Source: JAOUEA01 sp963797635 (GTDB taxonomy: Bacteria > Actinomycetota > UBA4738 > HRBIN12). Taken from it: a DNA stretch of 64,000 nt. A program made the position numbers and the translations under genes. Position 1 is the first letter of the stretch. Each line of letters starts with the position of its first letter. The notes beneath the pieces were generated by a model that was not told the origin of the DNA, did not search any database, and was given only the letters and a program-made list of their open reading frames with translations. Below are positions 7,505-16,818 of this stretch, piece after piece. The DNA lies in the NCBI GenBank assembly GCA_963797635.1, contig CAWCPZ010000008.1, forward strand, positions 1 through 64,000, in the 5' to 3' direction.

Positions 7505-8745
7505 GCCGCCGCCTCCATCGGTTGCCAGTACTCGAAGTGCATGCCGTCGGGGACCAGGAAGTCCCCGCCCCAGTTGAACCCGTTGCGCTCGAAGATCGCC
7601 ACCACGCGTTCGTCCATCGTGGGCACCGCCCCGTAGGCGTTGGACGCCGCGTTGATGTCGATGGCGGCACCATAGGCGTGGAAGGAAGGCGGCGCCGTGG
7701 GACTGCGGGCCACCGTCCGCGCGTTCCAGCAGCCGTTGTAGGTCTGGAGCACGCTCGACAGGCCCTCGCGTTCGACCTCGCGGAGGGCCTTCAGCAGCGC
7801 GGGGAAGAACGCCTCGTTGCAGGTCACCCTTCCCAGGATGGGCACCACCCGCGTGTCGATGTGGCTGGACACCCACGACGGTTCGATCGTGAGGACGGCC
7901 GGGTCGTCGGCGTCGGGCCGGGCCGCGAATTCGCCGAACACCTCCTTCAACACGATGGGTGGGTTCACGCCGCTGGCCACCCGCATGAACTCGCTCCCGC
8001 CCGGCTTCACCACGCGCAACGCGGTGCCCTCGGGGAGCAGCGTGCCCACGGTGTCGGCGAATCGTTCCTCGCTGGGCGTGCCGTCCGCCAACGCCAGCAG
8101 GTAGCGATCGTCCCTGACGCCCAGCGTCGTGCCGACGTCACGCGACACGAGCAGCTCGCTCCAACCGATCGCCTCGTCGGGCGCGATCGCGCCGATCCGC
8201 ACGTGCTCGCCGCCGAACTCCATCACCCCGCCCACGCCGATGTTCCGCAGGGCGGCGCTCCGAGTGCTCAACACGCCGAGGCCATCGTTCAGCGCATCGA
8301 TCACGTCGCCGCGGAGCTCCTCGGGCAGGAACGGCGCGTACTCGATGGGGTTCACGGCGAACGCGTCGATGGGGATCGCGAACGAGGCCTTGGGTTCGTC
8401 GACGACCTCGCCGTCGGCGTCGAGGGAACGCGTCATCCACCGGGTGTCGCCGGCCACCACCACCGTCGATTCGAGGCCTTCCAGGGTGCGGGCCTTCGCT
8501 CGCACGTCCGCGGGGAACCCGCCGGACATCCACGCGAGGTAGGCGGGCGGGCTCTGGACGGCCGGGGCATCGGCGGCGACCGCGGTGCCGACGCCGTCGC
8601 CTTCGACGGAACGTGCGGGCACGGCGGGGGGCGTCGCCTCATCGCGGGGAGCGAACAGCGTGAAGGCGCCGATCGCCAGCACCAGCGCGGCGATGATCCC
8701 GAGGAAGGCGCGACGCCGGGTGGCGGCGCTGGATCCGGTGGCCAT
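7501..8745 (-). CDS. M15-family peptidoglycan peptidase, membrane-anchored, with FtsX-like region
   Basis: A 414-residue paralogue of the protein at 1868-3037. An N-terminal anchor follows basic residues (RRRAFLGIIAALVLAIGAF). Residues about 65-235 align with the paralogue (SPPAYLAWMSGGFP, LSTRSAALRNIGVGGVMEF, VRIGAIAPDEAIGWSELLVS), a pattern recalling FtsX/MacB extracellular cores. The C-terminal zinc peptidase has H356 and D363 in FHAYGAAIDIN and H403 in VPDGMHFEY. First gene of the operon continuing into the serine hydrolase; TAGGCT lies 6 nt before the ATG. Role: probably trimming peptide stems of peptidoglycan. Confidence 0.8.
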   Translation of the reverse strand: MATGSSAATRRRAFLGIIAALVLAIGAFTLFAPRDEATPPAVPARSVEGDGVGTAVAADAPAVQSPPAYLAWMSGGFPADVRAKARTLEGLESTVVVAGDTRWMTRSLDADGEVVDEPKASFAIPIDAFAVNPIEYAPFLPEELRGDVIDALNDGLGVLSTRSAALRNIGVGGVMEFGGEHVRIGAIAPDEAIGWSELLVSRDVGTTLGVRDDRYLLALADGTPSEERFADTVGTLLPEGTALRVVKPGGSEFMRVASGVNPPIVLKEVFGEFAARPDADDPAVLTIEPSWVSSHIDTRVVPILGRVTCNEAFFPALLKALREVEREGLSSVLQTYNGCWNARTVARSPTAPPSFHAYGAAIDINAASNAYGAVPTMDERVVAIFERNGFNWGGDFLVPDGMHFEYWQPMEAAA

Positions 8746-8751
8746 GGCCCC

Positions 8752-8757
8752 AGCCTA
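8752..8757 (-). promoter_or_regulatory. -10 box TAGGCT of the M15-hydrolase-methyltransferase operon
   Basis: Ends 6 nt before ATG 8745, implying a leaderless transcript. No convincing -35 hexamer was found. Confidence 0.45.
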
Positions 8758-8850
8758 CGAGGGCGTGACCCCTCGGCGCCGAACGGCGAGGTTGCATCGG
8801 GATGCGTCGAGGGAGGAACCTGTGCACCAACCACGTCGGGGGAGGGATCC

Positions 8851-9435
8851 ATGGTCAGCGTCGAGGACGAGTTCAAGTACACGGGGTTGCACGCCTTCAT
8901 CTTCATCAACGAGCTGGATCCGGGAACGAACATCCGCACGGTGATCCATAACCTCCGGGATTTCGGTCCCCCGCCCCACGGGCCGGTGGTCTTCGCTGCG
9001 GAGACGGTCGGGAGCTCGCTGGGCTTCGCGCACATCCGGCTGGACGATCCGAACGACCTGCGCGGCCTGCAGGATCTGATCGCGAACGAACTCTGGGACC
9101 GCGGTGTGCACTGCGATCACTGCATCGAGAAGGACACGAGCAACCGCAACGGCAACCGTCAGGGCGTGAAGCGCGACACCCCGGAGATCATCGCGATCTC
9201 GAAGTTGAAGGTGCGGCGTGGCGAGATCCCGCAACTGCTCGATGACCTCGCCGACCCGGAGGGGGCCCTCGGGTCCACCTTCAAAGGAGCCTCGGTGATC
9301 TTCGGGAAGTGGGACGTGCTGGTCCAACTCGGCGGCGATGACTTCCAGGATGTCGCCGAAGCGGTCTTCAGCGACCTGCCACGGTTCGACGCGATCTTGG
9401 ACTCCGACACGCTGTTCACCGACGGCCGGCACTGA
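8851..9435 (+). CDS. Lrp/AsnC ligand-binding-like protein without a DNA-binding domain
   Basis: 194 residues, ATG 8851 behind GGAGGG at 8841. No helix-turn-helix, signal peptide or membrane segment. Two alternating alpha/beta halves can be seen: LHAFIFINELDPGTNIRTVIHNL with VVFAAETVGSSLGFAHIRLD, and ISKLKVRRGEIPQLLDDLAD with ASVIFGKWDVLVQLGGDDFQDVAEAV. The second half has the dimeric alpha-beta barrel pattern of Lrp/AsnC effector domains. One CDHC motif lies in the middle. Function unknown; a stand-alone small-ligand sensor is one reading. Confidence 0.65.
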   Translation: MVSVEDEFKYTGLHAFIFINELDPGTNIRTVIHNLRDFGPPPHGPVVFAAETVGSSLGFAHIRLDDPNDLRGLQDLIANELWDRGVHCDHCIEKDTSNRNGNRQGVKRDTPEIIAISKLKVRRGEIPQLLDDLADPEGALGSTFKGASVIFGKWDVLVQLGGDDFQDVAEAVFSDLPRFDAILDSDTLFTDGRH

Positions 9436-9447
9436 CGACCGCGTCGA

Positions 9448-12400
9448 TCAGCGGCGCTCGGCCCCCATCGACTCGAGCGCGGCGTCCGCTTGGCGGACCC
9501 CGATGACGTTGCCCTTCGCGAGCCTGAGGTCGCGAACCCGTCGCCAGGTCGCATCCGCCCGGTCGCGGTCGCCGCGGACGGCCGCGACCTCGGCGAGGGC
9601 CGACATGGCTTCGGCCTGGAGGCCGACGAAGTCGGTCCGTTCGGCGCGCTCCACCGCTTCGGCCGCCAGCCGCTCGGCCTCTGCCGGGCGGTCGTGGGCC
9701 GCGGCGCGGGCGGCCTCGGTTCGCCACCCCACCTGGGCCTCCAGGTCGTAGTCCGCCGCGTCATCGCCCACGCCGAGGGCGAGGGGCTCGGCCTCGTCGT
9801 GCCGCCCGAGGTGGTTGAGGATCCGCGCGAGGTCGCACGCCAGCACCGAGGCGTTCGCGACGTCGCCCTGTCGCTCGAAGAAGGTCAGAGCTTCGCGGAC
9901 CGAGTCCTCGGCGTCCTCGAGGCGACCGTCCAACTCGGCGATGTGGCCTCGCACCGCCGTGGCCGTCGCCAGCCAACGCTCCTGACCGAGGTCCGCGAGG
10001 GACGTCGTCGCCGTGTCCAGGTCGCGGTGGGCCTCGTCGGACCGACCCATCGTCGCCAGGAAGTCCGCCTGGGTGAGCAGTCGGGCGGCCGATGCCACCC
10101 GGTCGGACGCGATCGCCGGCTCCAGCGCGAGCATGCGATCGAGGGCTCCTTCATACGGCGTGGGGCCACGTTCGAGCGCGAGGAACACGTAGGTGGCCGC
10201 GACCGCGGCCTCGCGGCGGTTCCCCGATCCGAGGGCGGCCTCGAGCGCGCGTTCGGCCGCTTCCAGCATGCCCGCCGCATCGCCGGTGAACCAGGCCACC
10301 AGCGCCTCGCCCGCCCGCGCGCTCGCCACGCTCCACTCGTCGCCGAGCTGGGCCAAGCGCTCGCCGTCGTCGCGGAACGTGGCCCGCAAGGCATCCAACG
10401 TGGTGGAGGTGGGATCGGTGAGGATCTGCAGGTTGGCCTCGACCAGCCGCAGGCGGGCGGTCAGGCCCGGATCACCGGCCGCCGTGACGTCGTCACGCGC
10501 GAGTCGAAGGATCGACGGTGCCCGCGCGGCCCCGCCCGAATCCAACAGCGAGCCCAGCATGCGCAGCCGGTCGTCGGCACGCACGGCGGGCTCGGGCGAC
10601 AGGTCGGCGGCGCGTTCCAGGAGTCGCTGGGCCGCGGGGGCGTCCCCGCGAGCGGCGGCCCGGCGTCCGGCCGCTCCCAGCCGATCGGCTGCACGGGCGG
10701 CGAGCTCGTCCAGCCGCGGATCCTGCGACCCGAGTTCCCGCAGGTATCGGTGGGCCTGCCCCAGGTGGTAGCCGACGATCTCCTGGTACTCCTCGGCCCG
10801 CGGGCCCAGGCTCGTCTCCAGCCAGGCGGCGAAGCGTTCGTGCAGGTCGGCGCGGGTGGCTTTCGGGAGCGATTCGTAGGCGGAGTCGCGGACCAACAGA
10901 TGCAGGAACTCGTACGGCGCACCGCCGGGCTCGGCCCCATGGGCGGGACGGATCAGCTCGCGGTCGCGGAGGCGACCGAGGGTGCCATCCAGATCCAGGA
11001 TGTGCGCCGACGGCAGCAACGCTTCCAGCTCGCCGGTCGAGAACACCTTGCCGATCACCGAGGCGTACACCAGCACGGCGCGCTCGTCCGGCGGCAGGCG
11101 GTCGAGCTTGGCCGCGAGCAGGGCCGCCAGGGAGGGCGGGGTCGACACGCGCAGCGCCGACCCGGGCAGCACCCAGCGGTCCCCGTCACGACGCAGGCCG
11201 CCTTCCTCCACCAGCATCGAGACGTACTCCTCGACGAACAGGGGGTTGCCGCCGCTCGCGTCGGCGATGCGGTCGCCGGCCGCGGGATCCAGGGTGCCGT
11301 CGCCCAGCAGGTTCGTGGCCAGGGTCACGATGTCGTCCGGCGCCAGCGGTTCCAGCAGGGTCGTGACGGCGTTGCGCTTGCCCCCGCCCCATTCCGAGCG
11401 GAGCTCCAGCAGCTCGGGCCGGGCGGTGCAGAGCAGGATCAGCGGGACCTCGCGGGTGCGATCGGCCATCGACTCCACCAGATCCAGGAAGGTGGGCTCC
11501 GCCCATTGGAGGTCGTCGAAGAGCAGGACCAGGGGACGTTCGCGCGCCAGCGACTCGAACGCGCGCCGGATCGCCCACTGCGTCTGCTCGGGTGAGGCGG
11601 GGCTGCCGCCCAGGCCGATGGCCTCGGCGACGGCCTCGACCGCGTCCTGTTCGTCGGGGCCGAGCACGGCGGCCAGCTTCTCGCGACCGACGTCGGGATC
11701 GTCGCCGGGATCGATGCCGCCGGCGTGGGAGAGCGCCTCGGCCACGGGGTAGAACGTGATGCCCTCGCCGTAGGGCAGGCACCGGCCGTGCAGGACCCGC
11801 ACGTCGTGCTCGAGCGCGGCCACCAGTTCGTCGGCCAGCCGCGTCTTGCCCACCCCGGCGTCGCCCAGGATCGTGATGAGCTGGCACCGTCGGTTGGCGG
11901 CGGCGCGCCGGCACAGGTGGGTGAGCAGTTCCAGCTCCTCGTCCCGGCCCACCACGGGACTCCGCGCGCCGCGGGCGGGCACGGAGCCGCCGGCGTGCAC
12001 GGCGCGAAGGCGCATCGGCACCACCGGTTCGTCGAAGCCTTTCAGGTCGAGCGGCGCGCCGGGTTCGGCGTCCACCGCGCCGTGGACCAGCCGGTAGGTG
12101 TCGGGACCCAGCAGGATCTCGCCGGGGCCGGCCGCCTGCTCCAGGCGGGCCGCCATGTTCACCGGGCTGCCCAGGACGTAGGAGGCGTCGTCGTCCCCGC
12201 TCACGACCACCTCGCCGGTGTTGACGCCGGTGCGCATGTCGATCTGCACGTCCCAGTCGCGGGTGAGCTCGGCGTTGAGGGCTCGCAGCTCGTGGCGCAT
12301 GTCGTCGGCGGCGCGCACGGCCCGCAGCGCGTCGTCCTCGTGGATCGTCGGCATGCCGAACACGGCCATCACGGCGTCGCCGATGAACTTCTCCACGGTG

Positions 12401-12660
12401 CCGCCGTGGCGTTCGAGCGCGCCGCGCATCTGCGCGAAGTAGCGCTCCATCACGCGGCGGAGCGTCTCGGGATCGAGGCGTTCGCCGAGCGCGGTGGAGT
12501 CGACGACGTCGCTGAACACGACCGTCACCGGCCGCCGCGACCGCCCGGCTCCGCTCCCGGCCGCCGCGAAGGCGGCGCCACAGCGCGGACAGAACCGAGC
12601 GTCATCGGGCGCCGCCGCACCGCACGATGGACACACCACGGTCGGACCCTCCTCGCTCAC
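9448..12660 (-). CDS. Class III adenylate/guanylate cyclase fused to AAA-type ATPase and TPR region
   Basis: 1070 residues from GTG 12660. A zinc ribbon (C10, C13, C24, C27) leads into a cyclase homology domain (about 45-220) with metal aspartates D51 and D95, the purine-selecting K91 in KFIGDAVMAVFG, and the NxxxR element in SPVNMAARLEQ, so catalysis looks intact. Next comes an NTPase domain with Walker A GDAGVGKTRL (about residue 270) and Walker B-like LVLLFDDLQWAE. The last 450 residues are Ala/Leu/Arg-rich TPR-like repeats. This architecture is common in Actinobacteria as large signalling proteins. Divergent from the tad operon across 238 nt, which hints at, but does not show, a link to pilus expression. 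Confidence 0.9.
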   Translation of the reverse strand: MSEEGPTVVCPSCGAAAPDDARFCPRCGAAFAAAGSGAGRSRRPVTVVFSDVVDSTALGERLDPETLRRVMERYFAQMRGALERHGGTVEKFIGDAVMAVFGMPTIHEDDALRAVRAADDMRHELRALNAELTRDWDVQIDMRTGVNTGEVVVSGDDDASYVLGSPVNMAARLEQAAGPGEILLGPDTYRLVHGAVDAEPGAPLDLKGFDEPVVPMRLRAVHAGGSVPARGARSPVVGRDEELELLTHLCRRAAANRRCQLITILGDAGVGKTRLADELVAALEHDVRVLHGRCLPYGEGITFYPVAEALSHAGGIDPGDDPDVGREKLAAVLGPDEQDAVEAVAEAIGLGGSPASPEQTQWAIRRAFESLARERPLVLLFDDLQWAEPTFLDLVESMADRTREVPLILLCTARPELLELRSEWGGGKRNAVTTLLEPLAPDDIVTLATNLLGDGTLDPAAGDRIADASGGNPLFVEEYVSMLVEEGGLRRDGDRWVLPGSALRVSTPPSLAALLAAKLDRLPPDERAVLVYASVIGKVFSTGELEALLPSAHILDLDGTLGRLRDRELIRPAHGAEPGGAPYEFLHLLVRDSAYESLPKATRADLHERFAAWLETSLGPRAEEYQEIVGYHLGQAHRYLRELGSQDPRLDELAARAADRLGAAGRRAAARGDAPAAQRLLERAADLSPEPAVRADDRLRMLGSLLDSGGAARAPSILRLARDDVTAAGDPGLTARLRLVEANLQILTDPTSTTLDALRATFRDDGERLAQLGDEWSVASARAGEALVAWFTGDAAGMLEAAERALEAALGSGNRREAAVAATYVFLALERGPTPYEGALDRMLALEPAIASDRVASAARLLTQADFLATMGRSDEAHRDLDTATTSLADLGQERWLATATAVRGHIAELDGRLEDAEDSVREALTFFERQGDVANASVLACDLARILNHLGRHDEAEPLALGVGDDAADYDLEAQVGWRTEAARAAAHDRPAEAERLAAEAVERAERTDFVGLQAEAMSALAEVAAVRGDRDRADATWRRVRDLRLAKGNVIGVRQADAALESMGAERR

Positions 12661-12898
12661 CCCGGAGTATGACCGTTGTCACGATCCCTCCCCCGACACA
12701 CGACGAACGCGTCCCCCGCACCCGGGACCGAAATCGGCCGGCTCGGGGATCGACCGTTCGCGAGGGCGCGGGGTAGCCTTCGTCTCCCCTCGGTGCTCGT
12801 GGCTCCGCCTCGACGGATCTCGGTCACCTCACCTCCCTCTCGTCTTCCCTTCATGGTGGCGCGCCGTGCGCTGCCTGCGCTCAGGAAGGAACCGACGA

Positions 12899-13993
12899 GT
12901 GGACAACGTGGCCAGGGTGGTGCTCGCGCTCGAAGCGCACGACGTGGCCGAGGAGGTCATGCATTTCCTCGATCGAAGTGGGTGCGCTCGGGTGGTCGCC
13001 ACCGCCGCCGACGACCGCCAGTTGGTCGAAGCGGTCCGGCAGCTCGACCCCGACGTCGTCATCGCCCAGCCCGGGCTCGTCGATCCTGCGGCGGTCCGCG
13101 GTCCGGCCATCCTGGCCGTCGAGACGCGCGAATCGGTGGCCTCGCTCCGGTCGGCGATCCGTGTCGGGGCCCGAGGGTTCTACGTCTGGCCGGGCGATCG
13201 CGACGCCCTCGCCGAAGGGACCGCCGCGACGGCGGTGAGCCCGGTGTCGTCGGGCCGTCGGGGTCGGGTCATCGCCGTGCACGCCGCTCGCGGAGGAGCC
13301 GGCGCCACGTTCGTCGCGACCCATCTGGCTGCGGCCTTCGCGCGCCGCGACGTCGCCTGCTCGTTGATCGATGCCGATCCGTTGTACGGCGATGTGTCCG
13401 CAGCCGTCGGTGCTCCCGTCGAGGACGTGCACACGTTCGCCGATCTGCTGCCCATGGTGGGCGAGCTCACGACCCGGCATCTCGACGAGGCCTTGTGGAC
13501 GCACGCCGATGGGTTCCGGGTGCTGCTGGCGCCCGCCCCCGAACGCGCGGCCGCCGTTCGTGGCGAGGATGTCCGCAGCATCGTCGAAGCCGCCGCCGGC
13601 GGAGCCGACGTGGTCGTCGTGCACCTGCCTCGTTCCGTCGATGAGTGCGCGAGGGGTGGCCTGTCCGTTGCCGACCGGGTGCTCGAGGTCCTGTCGCTCG
13701 ACGTGCTGTCGTTCCGCGCGGCCACGCGCGCGCTCGAGGCATTGGAGCCGCTCGGTGTGCGAGGCCGCGTGGGGTTCGTGGTGAACCGAGCTGCCCGAAG
13801 CGAGATCACCCCAGGTGACGTGACGCGGGTGTTCGGTGTCCCGCCGCTGGCCGTCCTGCCGTTCGACCGCGCCGTGGGGCGTGCCCAGGACCATGGAAGG
13901 ATCCTGCCGGGGCGTGGCCGGATCGGCCGGGCGTTCGACCGCTTGGCTGCCGAGGTGTTGGAGTCCGGCGTCGATGTGCTGGAGGCGTCGTGA
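12899..13993 (+). CDS. tadZ: TadZ/CpaE-like pilus localisation ATPase
   Basis: 364 residues from GTG 12899, behind GGAAGGA at 12883-12889. Residues 1-110 form a receiver-like fold (ARVVLALEAHDVAEEVMHFL, VVIAQPGLVDP) without a full phospho-acceptor set, as in CpaE. The MinD/ParA domain follows: HAARGGAGATFVATHLAAAF is the deviant Walker A in which the usual lysine is missing, typical of TadZ, and LIDADPLYGDVSAAVG is the second motif. TadZ places the Tad machine in the cell. First gene of the tad operon, after a leader of over 100 nt with TAGCCT at 12774-12779 as a weak -10 candidate. Confidence 0.85.
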   Translation: MDNVARVVLALEAHDVAEEVMHFLDRSGCARVVATAADDRQLVEAVRQLDPDVVIAQPGLVDPAAVRGPAILAVETRESVASLRSAIRVGARGFYVWPGDRDALAEGTAATAVSPVSSGRRGRVIAVHAARGGAGATFVATHLAAAFARRDVACSLIDADPLYGDVSAAVGAPVEDVHTFADLLPMVGELTTRHLDEALWTHADGFRVLLAPAPERAAAVRGEDVRSIVEAAAGGADVVVVHLPRSVDECARGGLSVADRVLEVLSLDVLSFRAATRALEALEPLGVRGRVGFVVNRAARSEITPGDVTRVFGVPPLAVLPFDRAVGRAQDHGRILPGRGRIGRAFDRLAAEVLESGVDVLEAS

Positions 13994-15255
13994 GCAGCGA
14001 GGCGCTCGCGCTCGTCCGCCGACAGTTGCGCGATCAGCTCCGCTCGCGGGTGGACGCTCGCGGGCTCGCCTCCGCACCCCGCACCGAGCGGCGCGTTCGG
14101 GTTCGCGAGGAGGCGCTCGAGCTCCTGCGCGCCAGCGGCGTGATCCTTCCGCAGCGCGAACTCACGCGCATGGTCAACGAAGTCTCGGACGACGTCGTCG
14201 GGTTCGGTCCGATCGAGTTCCTGCTGAAAGATCCGGACGTGACCGAGGTCATGGTCAACGGATCCGACGACGTGTACGTGGAGCGAGGGGGGCGCATCGA
14301 GAGGGCGCCGGATGGGCTATTCGAGGGGGAGGAGTCCGTCCTGCATCTGATCGAACGCATCGTGGGACCATTGGGCCTCCGGGTCGACGAATCATCGCCT
14401 TGGGCGGATGCGCGACTTCCGGACGGTTCGCGGGTCCACGCGATCGTGCCGCCCCTCTCGCTCCGCGGTCCCGCGCTCACCATCCGCAAGTTCTCGCCCG
14501 TCCCGATCCAAGCGGGCGACCTCGTGGCCGGAGGCAGCTTGGGGCCGCGGATGCTCCACTTCCTATCGGCAGCGGTTCGCGGTCGCGCGAACATCATCGT
14601 CAGCGGTGGCGCCGGCAGTGGCAAGACCACGCTGCTCGGCGTCCTCAGCGGGTTCATCCCCGACGACGAGCGTCTGATCACCATCGAGGACGCCGCTGAG
14701 CTACGGCTCGCGAAACCTCACGTGGTCGCCCTCGAAGCGCGCCCGGCCAACGTCGAAGGCAAGGGGCAGGTGACGGTTCGCGACCTGGTGCGCAACGCGC
14801 TCCGCATGCGACCGGACCGCATCATCGTCGGCGAGGTCCGCGGTGGCGAGGCGCTCGACATGTTGCAAGCGATGAACACCGGGCACGAGGGGTCGCTGTC
14901 GACCGCGCACGCGAACTCCACGCGGCACCTGCTCTGGCGGCTCGAGACGATGGCCATGATGTCGGACGTCGATCTGCCGGCCGCCCACATCCGCAACCAG
15001 GTGGCGTCGGCCATCGACCTGGTGGTGCATCTGGCGCGTCGCCGCGACGGACGGCGGGTGGTCTGGGAGGTCGCCACCGTCGAAGGAACCCACCGCGGGG
15101 AACCGGTGGTGGCCCCACTGTTCCGGTTCCGCCCTCGTGAAGGCCAGCTCGGTGCGTTCGAAGCGTCGGGAACGGTGCCCCAGATCGCTTCCGCGCTCGT
15201 CGATCGCGGCGAGGACGTCGGTGACTGGCTCTTCGCACCCGGGGTCGACGCTTGA
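13990..15255 (+). CDS. tadA: TadA/CpaF family pilus assembly ATPase
   Basis: 421 residues, GTG 13990 overlapping the previous stop by 4 nt. A secretion ATPase of the VirB11/GspE type: N-terminal domain (VGFGPIEFLLKDPDVTEVMVN), Walker A GGAGSGKTTLL with K212, acidic IEDAAELRL, Walker B-region RMRPDRIIVGEVRGGEAL, and the HEGSLSTAHANS histidine box. It powers pilin polymerisation at the cytoplasmic face together with TadB and TadC. Four-base overlaps on both sides indicate translational coupling. Confidence 0.95.
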   Translation: MSSEALALVRRQLRDQLRSRVDARGLASAPRTERRVRVREEALELLRASGVILPQRELTRMVNEVSDDVVGFGPIEFLLKDPDVTEVMVNGSDDVYVERGGRIERAPDGLFEGEESVLHLIERIVGPLGLRVDESSPWADARLPDGSRVHAIVPPLSLRGPALTIRKFSPVPIQAGDLVAGGSLGPRMLHFLSAAVRGRANIIVSGGAGSGKTTLLGVLSGFIPDDERLITIEDAAELRLAKPHVVALEARPANVEGKGQVTVRDLVRNALRMRPDRIIVGEVRGGEALDMLQAMNTGHEGSLSTAHANSTRHLLWRLETMAMMSDVDLPAAHIRNQVASAIDLVVHLARRRDGRRVVWEVATVEGTHRGEPVVAPLFRFRPREGQLGAFEASGTVPQIASALVDRGEDVGDWLFAPGVDA

Positions 15256-16061
15256 GCGGGCTGATCGTCGTGGTGCTGGGCCTCGCGGCCTGGCTGGCTG
15301 AGCGGGGATCCAAGTCCCTGCGACGCGGAAGCGCGTTGTCGGACTGGCCAGCCGCCCCGTCCACGATCCGGATAGGCGTGCCCGGAAGCGCCCGGGTCGC
15401 GAGCGTGGCCGCCCTGGTCGGCGTGGGGGGTTTCGTGCTCGCCGGTCCGATCGTCGGGGTCGTGGCGGCAGCGTCACTGGTGGGGGGTTGGCACCTGCGG
15501 CGACGCCGCCGGGCAGCAAGGGTCGTCGCCGAACGTGACGAGCAACTGGCGGACTCGGTTCGTGCGATCGCCTCCGCCCTGAGGGCAGGGATGTCGGTCC
15601 CACAGGCCATCGGGTTCGCGGCGCGTGAGAGCGTTCCGCCCCTGCAGGCCACCTGGTCCGCGATGGATGCGGCGCTCGAACTCGGCTTGCCGTTCGATGA
15701 TGCGCTCGACCAGTGGGTGTTCGCCGTCGGCACCGACGACGCGCGCCTGGTCGCCGGCGTGCTGCGGCTCAATCGTCGGAGCGGGGGCGACCTGCCGACC
15801 ACGCTCGACCAGGTCGCGAGCACGCTTCGGGAGCGTCATGCCGCAGCGCGCGAGGTTCGGGCGCTCACCGCGCAAGCCCGACTGTCGGGAACCATCTTGG
15901 GCGTCCTCCCGGTGGGGTTCTTCGCGTTCCTGTGGATCACCTCGCGCAACGAGATCGAAGGTGCGTTCCGATCGCCCGCCGGGGTCGGTGCCATCGGACT
16001 CGGCTTGGTGCTCGAAGGCCTGGCCTTCCTGTGGATCCGTCGATTGCTGGAGGTTCGATGA
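15252..16061 (+). CDS. tadB: TadB-like type II/IV secretion inner-membrane protein
   Basis: 269 residues. Two hydrophobic segments near the N-terminus (residues 1-20 and about 55-80), a cytosolic T2SSF (GspF) domain around ADSVRAIASALRAGMSVPQAI through SGGDLPTTLDQVASTLRER, and two C-terminal membrane segments (LGVLPVGFFAFLWI; GAIGLGLVLEGLAFLWI). TadB with TadC forms the membrane platform for the TadA ATPase. Start overlaps tadA by 4 nt. Confidence 0.9.
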   Translation: MSGLIVVVLGLAAWLAERGSKSLRRGSALSDWPAAPSTIRIGVPGSARVASVAALVGVGGFVLAGPIVGVVAAASLVGGWHLRRRRRAARVVAERDEQLADSVRAIASALRAGMSVPQAIGFAARESVPPLQATWSAMDAALELGLPFDDALDQWVFAVGTDDARLVAGVLRLNRRSGGDLPTTLDQVASTLRERHAAAREVRALTAQARLSGTILGVLPVGFFAFLWITSRNEIEGAFRSPAGVGAIGLGLVLEGLAFLWIRRLLEVR

Positions 16062-16801
16062 GCGTGCTGGCCGTCGTGGCTGCCGTGGCCGCTGCCGTCC
16101 TCCTCGTGGCGTCGGTACGAGCGTTCCTCATCGGGGGTCTGCGGCATCGGTTGCCCTCGATGCCGGCTTCGAACGCCGAGCACGACCTCAGGGAGCGGTC
16201 CACCCCTCGGTGGATCTGGATCATGGGCGGATGCCTCGTGGTGCTGCCGGCCGTCGCGTTGCCGTTCCCGATCCCGCTGCTGGTGCTCGTTGCCTGCCTG
16301 GTTGGCTATCGCCTCCGCCATCTCCCTGCTCAGCGAAGGGATCGCCGCCGGGCCCGCGCGGTCGACGCCGAGATCCCGCAACTGCTCGACCTCCTGGCGG
16401 CGGGATCGTCCGCCGGACTCGCCGCTCCACTCGCGCTCCGTCGCGCCGCCGACGGTTTGCGTGGCCCGCTCTCCGACGAGGTACGCATGACGACCGAAGC
16501 CGTCGAACTCGGCGCGCGATGGCGGGTGGAGCTCCACGCCATGAGCGATCGTCTGGACCTGCCCGACCTGCGTCGCACCGTGTCCGTCCTCACTCGCACC
16601 GAGACGCTTGGGTCGTCGCTCGAAGCAGCGACCGCGGAACTCGCCGCCACCGTCCGGCAGGCGCGGCGAGCGGCGATCACCGAGCGCGCTCGCGCGGCTC
16701 CGGTGAAGATGCTCTTCCCCTTGGTGTTCCTCGTCCTCCCCGCGTTCCTCCTCCTCACGGTGGTGCCCGTCCTGCTCACCACCGTGCAGTCGATCCGCTG
16801 A
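16058..16801 (+). CDS. tadC: TadC-like type II/IV secretion inner-membrane protein
   Basis: 247 residues, ATG 16058 overlapping tadB by 4 nt. Membrane segments at residues 3-25 and about 55-80, a T2SSF domain (AVDAEIPQLLDLLAAGSSAGL; VELHAMSDRLDLPDLRRTVSVL; SLEAATAELAATVRQARR) and a C-terminal hydrophobic hairpin (MLFPLVFLVLPAFLLLTVVP). Second platform subunit of the Tad machine. Confidence 0.9.
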   Translation: MSVLAVVAAVAAAVLLVASVRAFLIGGLRHRLPSMPASNAEHDLRERSTPRWIWIMGGCLVVLPAVALPFPIPLLVLVACLVGYRLRHLPAQRRDRRRARAVDAEIPQLLDLLAAGSSAGLAAPLALRRAADGLRGPLSDEVRMTTEAVELGARWRVELHAMSDRLDLPDLRRTVSVLTRTETLGSSLEAATAELAATVRQARRAAITERARAAPVKMLFPLVFLVLPAFLLLTVVPVLLTTVQSIR

Positions 16802-16803
16802 AC

Positions 16804-16813
16804 ACAAGGAGGT
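16804..16813 (+). promoter_or_regulatory. Near-perfect Shine-Dalgarno for flp
   Basis: AAGGAGGTGA matches the anti-Shine-Dalgarno almost completely, 5 nt before ATG 16819. The other tad genes start on coupled overlaps, so this site probably raises pilin yield over the machine proteins. Confidence 0.7.
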
Positions 16814-16818
16814 GAACG

